DNA from: Apus apus
Taxonomy: Eukaryota; Chordata; Aves; Apodiformes; Apodidae
DNA length: 64,000 bases
NCBI RefSeq assembly: GCF_020740795.1
Contig: NC_067296.1
Coordinates: 7,417,001-7,481,000, forward strand
Direction of reading: 5' to 3'
The position numbers were made by a program, and so were the translations under genes. The notes under the pieces were generated by a model. The model was not told the origin of the DNA. It was given only the letters and a program-made list of their open reading frames with translations, and did not search any database. How positions within the stretch are numbered: the first letter of the stretch is position 1; every line of letters begins with the position of its first letter. Positions 36,251 through 45,839 of the stretch are shown one piece after another.

Positions 36251-39200
36251 ATTTCTTCACTTAAAGTAAAATACTTATAAAAGGAAAATTATTTGTCTCC
36301 TTACTGACTTGCCTTGCAGTTACTTTAGATAATTTCTTATTTTATCAGACCAATATCAAACTCTATTCCTCTTTCCACAAGTACAAGCAGCCCCATCCTA
36401 ACTTAGTGTCATCTGTGGACTTGTACAAGTGTAAACTCCTTTTTTCCTGCTCTCAAATATGAAACCACCAGGAAGCAGGATGCAGATGTTACTAATGACA
36501 GAGGCCCTGAAGTTCTGCCAGGCTGCAAAACCAGTGGCTGTTTCTTTTTTCAACTAAGGAGGCACGCAAAGAAGACACGGCAAAGACCCAGAGCATGAAT
36601 TTGGGCAGCTCAGAGGCCTCCAGAAGTTATATTTCCCCTTCCAGAGTTTTGGCCCAGGAGCCAGGGGAGACACCCAGAGCCCCCAGCCACCCTGGGGTGC
36701 TGGCCCAGAGCAGTCCTGCCTGCCCAAAGATGTGACAGATATGGAATAGGATTTGGATGAGATTGTGTGGGACCTACCAGAGCATGGAGCTGCTGGAGGG
36801 GCTGGTCCTGCCTCTGGGTCCTGCTGGTGGGGAGGCCAACAGCAGCAAAACAGCCAAGACCCACCAGCTGGGAGGGATTTATACCTTCAATTAACCACCA
36901 CAGCCAGCAGTAATGAAATCACTCAAAGCAATTAAGCCAGAGGAATGTCAGGAAAGGGGGTTATCTAAAAAGCAACTCTCTAGAAGAAGCCTCAAGAGGC
37001 TGATTGAGCCTGGAGCACAAGGACTATTTGAAAGAGAAGCCACCCCTAATAAAAGGCTCCAGTGCTCCTGCTCTGCCAGCACCAGCAGGAAATACAGAGA
37101 CTAGAACACACCTGCCCAGGCACCAAACCCAAACCCAGGCAGCCCCTGGCCTGTTCCCTGCACCAGGACCAGGCTCCTACCAAACAGCCACACAACACCA
37201 CAGCCCCCTTCCCAGCCAGCTCAGAGCTGGGGACCCAGCAGCAGCAGCTCCAAAAGCTAAAGAAACCAGTTCTCACAGCCAGCAACCACCTCCCAAGCCC
37301 TGCCCAACTGCAGCAGCAAGCACAGCTCCTACCTCAGCCCTGAGGAACAAAGCTACCATCTTCTTCCTCCTCCTCACAGCTCACTCCCCCAGCAGCCACT
37401 ACAAAGCTGCCCTTGCAGGGAAGAAAGGGGGTTTGGTCCTCAGGTAATGGGTGGCAGCTGGTGGTCCTACTCCCAGCTGGGAACACTGATGAAGCCAGTC
37501 CCAGCTGTGCTGAGGCCAGGACTGGCCCAGACTGGCAGGTGGGGGAGTCCTTGGGTTATGGAGAGACATTAGACCTGCTGCCTGGCCTGGCCACGGTGCC
37601 TGGGGTGAATTAAATTGATCTGGATTTTGTGCAGGGGCTGCAGTGCTGCTGCCCGGGCTGCCAAGCAGCAGGGAGCTCTTGGTGAACGTAGATTCAAACA
37701 TACTCAGAATCACCTGCTCTCCATGTGACATAATCTCACACCAAACTAAAGATGAAGAAGCTGATCTGGAGTTTTCCTGGAGTAATAAAGGACTGATGGG
37801 TTTTGCAGATTTTGTCTTTTCCTGTCTCCTTTAGGCGATTTCTGGACCACAGCATATTTTAGCTAGCAGGGAACAAAGCAGCTGGCAAGGCCGTTGGTAA
37901 GTAAAGCAGGGACCTGTTGCTGCATCAGTGGCTGTGTCCCCACGCCCATCACAGCCTGAAGCCCCAGCCCTGCCAGGGTCACATCCTTGTCCCCTGGCCT
38001 GTCTCAGGGTGGCCATGCCCTGAGAACCCCCAGAAGATGGCAGCAGTCCTTCGCGTTCCTGTCCTCTGGTGGGAAATCAGCCACCTTATCTGCACCTATC
38101 CTGGAGCGCAGCCACCAACACACAACCCAGCCAAGTCAGTCACCGGTTTTGCACGAGTGAATTTACTGTAAAACGTACAATTTCTGCAACACGATGAGTA
38201 GCCAGCAGAGGCACCGAGTGCTTGTGATTCCCTGGTGTGCTGGGGGTGGAGCACGGGGTGGGAAGGGGCTGAGCAGCCCTGCTCTCCTGGAAGTGTGTAC
38301 CCAAGCTGGAAATGTTGTCCTCTCTCTTCTCTTGCTGCCCTGACTTTTCTTTGCTTGTTTGCAGCGTTTTGCAGGCACTGCAGATGTCGGGGCCGGGTAG
38401 GGGGGTTTGCATAGCAGGAGCAGGAAGTGAAGCAGGAGCGTCACTGCCCTCGGGGCTGCTCAGTTATTACTTGGCCCTTGTGCCCAAACCCTGCCCTGCC
38501 CCAACCATCTGCACCTGCAGGCATCACACGTGGGCAAAACCATCCCGGGGAGGATGCTCGTACATCCTAGAAGTACTGGTGACCCCTCCTGGCACAGGGA
38601 AGCTGCTGGGCAAAGTGGCTAGGTGGAAATGACCAAGGGACAGAAGCAAGTGCCACGACTGTCACGTTGTCACGGGCTAATCAGGGCTGTGCCGTGGCAG
38701 GGGGTAACGATGGCACACAGGGACAGTGGGGACAAGGGCCACCCGTGTCCCAGCACCCTTTGCTGCATCCGTGCTCCCTGCCACAGAGCTTGCACTGGCC
38801 CTGGTGCCACCTCTGCTGGAGCTGGGACACGGCACCGAGGCCACAAACCTCAATGGTTTTAATGCCTGGACTCAGTGGTACCAGAGTTGTAGCTGAGATG
38901 GCAGGTGGTGGGCATCTGCCACCCGCTCCCCCAGGAGCACACCTGCACCCCCAGCTCCTGCAGGCCCCTCTGGCTCTTTGGGAAGTGCTCCATGTCCTCG
39001 GGAGGGAGGAGGCTGCTGCACCAGCAGTGGGAAAAGGCAGAGGCACATCCTACATCTGGGAGTGACTGCTAAAAATAGCAGCGTCCGTGTCTGGAGAGTG
39101 GCAGGAGGAGGGAGAGCTCGGGGTGGGCTCACAGGCAGGGCTGGCAGGCAGGGGACAGCCAGCCATGGCAGCGGGGACAGTGGCCATGTGCCAGCACTCC

Positions 39201-40193
39201 CTGCAGAAAGAAGTTCCCTGTTCCCATCTAGCACATCCGTGGCTGCAGCCCTGGCGATGGGCTGGGGAGCAGCTCGTTAACCAGTGACAACACAAAGTGC
39301 TCCCAGGAGTACCCGGCTGGCTGGGTGCCCGAAGGCAGCACGTGTCCCCACCTCTGCTGCTGACTCTTCTCATCACCTTGAATTAATTTTTTAATTTTTT
39401 TGAGGCACAACCAACCTCTCTCAGCACCCAGGCTGAGTTACTCACCCCTTGCAAAACAAAACCAGCTCCTGCTGTGCCAAAGGTTGGAGACACAAGCAGC
39501 TCAGTGCTGGGAGTGGGACAGGGAGACCCAAGCTCAGCCCTGTTTGATCTTCACTGCAGGGCAGCCAGTGCTCACACCAGGATTATTTTAACCCCAAGTC
39601 CTTACTCTAAAGCTCCCATTTTAATCTACAGGATGGTGATGGGTTTGCACTCAAGTCAAGGAAGCGGGGAAACCCAGCCCACGTGGAGAGTAGTCTCTGG
39701 AGAGGTATATAAAGATGCTTCATAATCCCAAGTGAGGTAGTTGAGCAGCACAGTCCCACTTCCTGATGGGAAAGGACATGGTCAGTGGGGGCTGCAGGAG
39801 CTGGAGCTGGAAGTGGGATGTCTCTTGGGGCCTTCTGGCCCCAGCCCTCCCTGCCAGGCACAGTTTCTTAAGACAACCAAATTCCTACTTGGTCATCAGA
39901 GCACCAGGATGGAAAAATAGAGGCCAAGGGCCCAGAGAGCAAGCTGCAGGAGGAACTGCACCCTGGGCAGATTTCAGGCACTGGGGTCTATTTTTTTTTT
40001 TTTTGCAAGTGCCAAGACTGGGATCAGAGTTACAAGAGCCAAACCAGAGGGAGGGGCAAGGTTGGCCTTAAACTTTTGTGCCGTTTCATCTGCAGAACAT
40101 GCTGGGAACCCATCAGATACATAGATGAGAACAAAGCTGCTCCTGGGTTTGTCTTCCATTGCACTGGTAGGACACAGCCATGCATGGCTGGGC
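36251..40193. other. intergenic DNA between convergent genes
   Basis: This includes a CAG/CCA-rich low-complexity stretch (about 37050-37330) that opens several overlapping frames without coding character, and moderately GC-rich sequence at 37.9-39.3 kb. A fragment near 36395-36430 ('cctaacttagtgtcatctgt') may be an old antisense CR1 remnant. The 3' end of the minus-strand opsin transcript should fall in the right part. ATTAAA-type signals on the minus strand occur at 39620-39625 and 39390-39395. Confidence 0.4.
39620..39625 (-). terminator. candidate ATTAAA poly(A) signal of the opsin gene
   Basis: ATTAAA on the minus strand about 570 nt after the opsin stop. I did not see an AATAAA on this strand between the stop and about 39.0 kb. 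A second ATTAAA lies at 39390-39395. Confidence 0.3.
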
Positions 40194-40748
40194 TCAGAGA
40201 AGGTCTGTCATGATAGTCGAGGGCAGGGCTTCCCCTGCCACATGTGAAGTGCCCAGGCCTGACCTTCTCTGTGTGACAAGCACCATCACCTGCACTGTCT
40301 TCTTCAGTCCCGGCTGGCAAGCAGCTTTGTCAGCCAGGATAGCCAGGGGAAGGCCCTGGGGTGAGCTGCTGGGTGCCTGGGGCAGTTTGTAGTGCTTGGG
40401 GTAGTTACTGAAACATTCAAAAGTGTCGTTGCAGCTTCTGCAAGCCCCAGGGTGGTCACCAAAGCCCGGGGACGGGAAGGGCTGGAGCGCAGCGCTTGGG
40501 CAGCCGCAGCAGAGCAGGGTGCGGATGGCCTGGAGGAGCACCACGTCCTTGGAGAGGAACTTCTGGAAGTTGGGCTTGAAGAGCAGGTACACCAGGGGGT
40601 TGTAGAGAGTTGAGGACTTGGCAAAGACAGCTGACAGGACGAAGGCCAGTGCAGGGACCTGGCTGGCATCACCAAGGACTGTCCACAGGGCAACGATGGC
40701 ATAAGGGGTCCAGGCTGCCAGAAAGCCCAGGCACACAGCAACACTCAG
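40194..40748 (-). CDS. OPN5L1: opsin coding exon 5: TM6, TM7, tail, stop
   Basis: Residues 237-420: CLGFLAAWTPYAIVALW (TM6), FVLSAVFAKSSTLYNPLVY (TM7 with retinal Lys280), helix 8 KPNFQKFL, the Cys cluster TLLCCGC, a variable tail and a TGA stop. The acceptor is CTCTTCCAG. The tail after residue 320 resembles nothing I can name. Confidence 0.95.
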   Translation of the reverse strand: MSVAVCLGFLAAWTPYAIVALWTVLGDASQVPALAFVLSAVFAKSSTLYNPLVYLLFKPNFQKFLSKDVVLLQAIRTLLCCGCPSAALQPFPSPGFGDHPGACRSCNDTFECFSNYPKHYKLPQAPSSSPQGLPLAILADKAACQPGLKKTVQVMVLVTQRRSGLGTSHVAGEALPSTIMTDLL

Positions 40749-43700
40749 CTGGAAGAGGAGATGGAAACAGCAGTGCCATGAACCTTCTGTGGCACACATG
40801 GGATGCTGAACCCCCCAAAACCCAGCCTGAGCCTGACAACCATGTGCAACGGGACCCTGAAGAGTGGGTCACATCCCCAGGGAGAGGTGCTCAGCCTTCC
40901 AGACCCACCACAGGGGAGCACTGGGGTGTCAGACACCAGGGCAGCACCTCAGCATATCCCAGGATGGGCACAGAAGCCTGCACTTCCAGGGACTCACAGC
41001 CCTCCCACCTGGGAAACTTGGGAATTGCCTCTGCTCACCACAGCAGACTGGTATGAAGCAGCCAGTGACCTGGCTTGGGCCAGGCCAGCATTGGACTCCA
41101 ACAACCTTTTGGCAGCACCCAAATCCCTCTGGGTGTGCCAGGGTGCAGACCAACCCGGAAGCTCTGGAAACGGGCCATGCTCAACCCCTTCCCCTAAGCA
41201 AACACGGACATTCCCTTGGAAGCCTGGCTTGCAAGCTGCTTTTTTTCTTCCACATATCCTTGGTAAATTACAGTATTAGCCTGTGGTCTGGGGAACAGCG
41301 ACTCACACAAGCCCCTTTTATGATCTTTCCCAATGTAACTTAAAATGAAAACTCCTCCAGCTGACAGCTTTAAATGAGGAGCAACGTGTTGCTACCCACA
41401 CTGATAGAAACACCTGCAGGATTCAGACACCCCTTGTCTGGCAGCAGGGTCCTGCCACCCCTCACCTGCCCAGGGGGCGGTGGGCTGGTGCAGGGGACAC
41501 CCCCAAGACCCCACACCACCCCCCCAGCCCCAGCTACCTTCAGGAGCAGGCTGTGCCCACCGCGGGCCCCGCGCGGGGGGGACGTGTGCTGCCGCACGGC
41601 GCGCTGGGACACCCGCACCGTCCAGAGGATCAGCGAGTAGGAGGCGAGGATGAGGAGGCAGGGGAGAAGGTAGCAGAAGATGAAGAGGGCGAGGATGTAG
41701 AGCGTGGCCTCCCTGCTGGAGGTTTTCCAGGTGATGCAGCAGGCTGTGCCGTAGGGCTCGGGGCCGTAGCTGCCCCACTCGGCCAGGGGCGCCGTGGCAA
41801 ACACCAGGGCGTACACCCAGACGCACAGCAGCAGCATCCCAGCGTGCCAGGGGGAGAACTTGTTGCCTGCAGCAGAGGGACGTGGCTGTGGATGGGTTCC
41901 CGTGGGTGAGGGGGAGGGGGAGAGGGGCTGTGCCCTCCAGCTGCCCACGTCTCAGTGCTGGGAACATGGCTGGGGCTGCCCAGGTAGGGCAGGAGCTGCT
42001 GTGCACAGCGTGGCGGTGCTGCTGCTGTGGAGCAGGCAGAGCCATCCCAACGGTCACCCCAGGCACTGGGACATGTGGGCATCCTCCCGCCCCCTTGGGC
42101 AGGCAGCCGGAGCAAGGAGCCATGAGGAAGATGAAGGGCTGCCCCAGCCCAGCAGAGAGCAGCAGGAGCTGTGGTGCAGCCCATCAGCTGCCAGAGGAAC
42201 TGTTGGGAGCTCGTGAAGCTGCTGCTGCCAAGGGGGACACACTGCACCCACAGGCAGCCAGGAGGGAGGGAGGGAGGCTGCCTGACTGCAGCAGCCTGAG
42301 TACAAGGCAGGGAGAACTAGCAGTGGGACTGCTCCGAGCCATCCCAGACACTGTCATTTGAAGGACCTTTTCCTCTCATCCCTTGATGAAAGTGGACTTC
42401 TTTCCTTTTTATCCCATTCCCCATCAAATCTAAAACTCCTCGATCTTCTAAGAGCTCAGTATAAAGTGCTAAATCTTCAGCCATACATAGGAGTGACATT
42501 TTTCTTTGAAACTAAGCGATTCAAAGCACACTGAGATTGGCCATTTCCTCACAGAAAATGTGCCAGGGCATCACAGGGAGATGAGCTCCAGGTGCCAGGC
42601 ACTGGCTCATCTAGAGAGCAGAACCTGCAGAGGGAAAAGCCACCCCTACCTGGGCTGCCTTTTAACAGCCAACTTTTATCTTTATCTTTCTTTCCACCTT
42701 TCTAGTGATGTCCTGAGGTGTTGTGCTAGCACAGAACCAAGGTGACTCTGCTCCAGCATTGTCCTTGAGGCACTGTGGGCTGCTGGGGACAAAGGACATT
42801 TATGGTTGGCAGCAGTCACAGGCTCAGAGCAGATGGACAGGGAGCCATGGGAGAGGGGCTGGGGATGCACCCTGGGGTGCTGGTCTGCACATCAAACTGT
42901 CTTCTGTTTCCCATTTTATTTCTATTTTTGGCCTTTTGTACAAAGTCTGTGCTGAAGATACACGCTAGATGGAGGATTAGCAGCTGAGCTGAGGAAATTA
43001 TGAAGCAACTCCAAACAGGAGGAGCTGTAAATGTGGGGGACACCCCTGGGTCCCCCTCGCTTCCTTGGGTGCTCTCTGCACTGTGTCCTCCACAAGGAGC
43101 TACTGCTCAAGCTTAGAGCTGCAAACACATTAGCTCTGCAGAGGAAATAAGGCTTCAGAAATGAGCTATAACACTTCCTGTACTCATTATTTCAGTGAAT
43201 TAAATACATTTGGCCTATGGCTCTCCCACCAGGAACAAGGGAAAGCAGCTCTTCCTTGCACTGCCAGAGCGTGTGGCTTCCCAGCTGCAGAGTCTGCCCT
43301 AGTCTAAGCTCAAGTCTCTGCCTGGACGTTCAAAACCCTGCACCCTGCTGTGATACAGCAGCTGGGACTTTTCTACAGAGCAAGGACAACCTCCCTAACA
43401 CTTTTTTGGATGATGCTTTTCGGGAGCCCTGGAGTGAAGCAGGGGATGGCTGAGATGCACACAAAGGGCACAGGGTGCTGGGGCTCCTCAGCCCCCACAG
43501 GTGCAGAGAGGGAAATGCACAAGCCCCAGGTGCCTTCAGAGCCTGCCCCTGGGGTGTAGTGACTGGGAGTAGGTTGCCCTGGGGCAAAGCTTTCCCAGAA
43601 TAGGTGGACCTGGCCCATAAAAATCAAGGGTTACTAGGGAGGGACGTAGATACAGCTCAGATAACACGTCCCAGCACCTACCATATGCTGGGTAACAGAC

Positions 43701-45839
43701 CTTCAGGCAGCAAACCGTGCTGAGCACTGTCAGGCTGGTGAGGCTGCACAGCCCGAACAGGACCCCGCAGAAGGCATAGAAGGTGCAGACGGTCTGGGTG
43801 AAGAGCCACCTGCCAGGGAAAGCCTGCTGGTAAACACAGCCCGCCCCCTGCCCGCGGCTCCTGGAATTTGATCCCTGGGCCCTGCTCTGGAGGAAGGCTG
43901 GGTATTCCCCAGCTGCTCTCCTGGCGATGGGGCCTCAGCTGCTGGTCCCACAGCAGAAGCAAGGCTGGCCATGCATGGGGTGGCTGCAATGATACCAGCA
44001 CCTGGTTGCCCAGGGAACATGGGCATGATCTTGCTCTTAACTTGTTCACTGGCATCCCAGTGACAAGCACAGATGGAGCCACGGGTGCAGGAGTTGCCCT
44101 GATCCAAGCCAGCACACACCACTGCAGTGCCCACACCATGGGTGCCAGCTCAGAAACCCACCCCCAAGCCCCTTTTACAGCAGGTCTGTGTGATAAACCA
44201 GAGGGACAGGGACCTGCTGTGGGACACAGAGCCCCAGTGCCACCAGACTGACCCCCTGGGCCCCTCTGTACTCCTGTCAGGGGCCTCCCCATTTCAAGAC
44301 AAGGTTTGAAAAGTGCACCCGGGGCTGTTGGCCATTGCAGAGCTGCTCCCACAAGGTACCTGTGTGCAAAGAAGGAGGAGGTGGCCAAGGGGAAGAGTGT
44401 CACCGTCATGCTCAGGTCACTGATGGCCAGGTTGACAATGAAGAACTCTGCAGGCTTCAGAATGGACCTCTTCTGATAGGCCACCAGCAGGAGCAGTGAG
44501 TTCCCAGAGAGGGACATGATGCCTGTGAAGAAGGCAGAGGAACAGCACTGTCTGTAACAGCTGTTCAGAGGGAAAGGAGCCAGGACCATCCTGAGATACT
44601 TGGAAGCAAACACTGGAGATGGGAGATGTCTATAGAAGCTCCTCTCTCTCTCCAGAGCAGGTTGAGCAGGGGAGCCCATGGGACCTGCAGAGCTCTGTGA
44701 GCACATCTGGAGCTGCTTTACATTCAATCTGATTTCTTCCCCTTCCTGAGATCCTACAGAGGTGCTCGGTAGGAGGGCAGTGATGTGATGAGACTGCAGT
44801 GGGCTCCTGGTGCACGATCTGGCCAGACTCACTTGTTCCAGCTGGAAGGAGCAAAGGGGGCACTTCCTTCCAGCTAGATAAATAACGGGAGCTTTGTATG
44901 ATCACTCTTCTGATGTGAGGCCAAGGAGCTGGGCCCCTCTGCCTTTTTAATTTCTTGCTGGCAATGTCAGTCCTGTGAGTCTGTGTCGTCCAATATCATG
45001 GTAACAAAATAAACAAGAAGAAAGGCATTATGAAGATCAAGGAAAATCCAGACTAAATAAAAGAAGGCTCTTTGTTTGCTATTAGTATATTTAAAACAAC
45101 AGTGGTGATTAAAATTTTATAATAAGGGCTTTCTCTCTTTATTTAATTATGTGTAGGGGGGGGAAATTGTTTCAGTGTCTTTAGAAGGGGAATCTCTGCT
45201 GCTCTTGGGGCAGGCTGGGAAGGACAAGAGTTTCTCCCTAATGGATTAGGCTGCAAATTTAATATCATTATAAGAATCAGTTTCCAAAGCTCCTGAACGG
45301 TCAACATTAAGGTTCCTCTCAGGAACAGGATTCCCATGCAAGACTGGGTCAAATCCAGAGCTTTGGAGTTGCTGGAGGGTAGAGTACTGAGATGTTTGCC
45401 CTTGTTCCCGGCCTCATAAGGAGTTGTTTCCACAAAGCCAGTATCCCATCTGCACCAAGTATCTCTGATGAGCTTTACTAACTCCTAGGAGCTGCAGGTG
45501 CCTATGGGACTGCTGGCAGTCCCAGCAGCTGGAGCAGCCCTTGGGTTCCCCATCCTTGCAGGCATGAAAAATTCTTCTAGCCTTTGGGAGACAACTTGCT
45601 CAGGACTCAGAAAATGGGAAGGTTTTTCTCTGCTAATGACTGAACACTTCTGGAACTGCCAGTGACTGCAAAAAGCCTGAAAGGCCTGAAGGTCTCTGGC
45701 AGGCAGGCAGCTGAGCTGCAGGCAGAGGTCTAACAGGCTGACTTTCCTTACCAAAGACTAAATAGAGTGTGCCAAAAATCAGGTCTTCTCTTTCTGATAA
45801 GGTGGAGGTGAACACCGAGGCATTGGATGCATTTCCCAT
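40194..45839 (-). CDS. OPN5L1: neuropsin-group opsin (OPN5L1-like), 5 coding exons
   Basis: Five exons splice in frame with GT-AG borders to 1263 nt, giving 420 residues plus stop. The product is a seven-helix retinal-binding GPCR. It has an N-glycosylatable N-terminus (NAS at 3 and 6) and GN in TM1 (36-37). NLAISD lies in TM2 (60-65) and the disulfide pair is Cys92-Cys169. Tyr95 sits at the rhodopsin-113 position, as in OPN5, and Glu163 at position 181. WTPYA is in TM6 (249-253), the retinal lysine is Lys280 in VFAKSSTLYNPLVY, and NPLVY occupies 286-290. A Cys-Cys-Gly-Cys cluster (316-319) lies after helix 8 and is a likely palmitoylation site. The tail is about 100 residues long. Cys170 at position 188 is the hallmark of OPN5L1, a reverse, self-regenerating photoreceptor that binds all-trans retinal. 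The E/DRY triplet is Val116-Cys117-Cys118. It could alternatively be another non-mammalian neuropsin paralogue such as OPN5L2. Confidence 0.9.
41538..41866 (-). CDS. OPN5L1: opsin coding exon 4: TM4, ECL2, TM5
   Basis: Residues 127-236: NKFSPWHAGMLLLCVWVYAL (TM4), GPEPYGTACCITW (ECL2, with Cys169-Cys170), YILALFIFCYLLPCLLILA (TM5), and an Arg-rich third loop. The acceptor is CTGCTGCAG, the donor is GTAGCT, and it ends in phase 0. The exon is GC-rich, so other frames are open across it. Confidence 0.95.
43682..43809 (-). CDS. OPN5L1: opsin coding exon 3: TM3 with VCC instead of E/DRY
   Basis: Residues 84-127. TM3 starts TQTVCTFYAFCGVLFG, with Cys92 the disulfide cysteine and Tyr95 at the 113 position. 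It ends LTVLSTVCCLKVCYPAYG. The acceptor is CCCTGGCAG and the donor is GTAGGT. Confidence 0.94.
44360..44522 (-). CDS. OPN5L1: opsin coding exon 2: TM1-TM2
   Basis: Residues 30-84: GIMSLSGNSLLLLVAYQKRS, LKPAEFFIVNLAISDLSM, up to SSFFAHR. The acceptor is TTCTTCACAG and the donor is GTACCT. Confidence 0.95.
45752..45839 (-). CDS. OPN5L1: opsin coding exon 1 (start)
   Basis: Residues 1-30: MGNASNASVFTSTLSERED, then LIFGTLYLVF. The donor is GTAAGG. The ATG directly follows TTGCTTTGCAG, a strong splice acceptor, so the coding start probably opens exon 2 of the transcript. Two NAS sequons support an extracellular N-terminus. Confidence 0.85.

Noticed and set aside
35837..36280. 147-codon + frame (and the 112-codon - frame) in the ATTA-rich block
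   Set aside because: The translation is Lys/Ile/Leu-rich, as expected of AT-rich DNA, with no domain or splice sites. A regulatory element is more likely than a gene.
36395..36430. CR1-like words in antisense
   Set aside because: The match is only about 35 bp, too short to call an element with confidence.
37004..37447. 147-codon + frame rich in Pro, Ala, Gln and Ser
   Set aside because: Low-complexity CAG/CCA-rich DNA is open in several frames at once, with no splice context or known domain.
41392..42123. 243-codon and other long minus frames across opsin exon 4
   Set aside because: They are out-of-frame shadows of GC-rich exon 4. Only the NKFSPWHAG frame continues conserved opsin sequence across splice sites.
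43678..44832. 384-codon minus frame containing opsin exon 2
   Set aside because: The opsin match is confined to 44360-44522 and is bounded by a proper acceptor and donor. The rest is intron that happens to be open.
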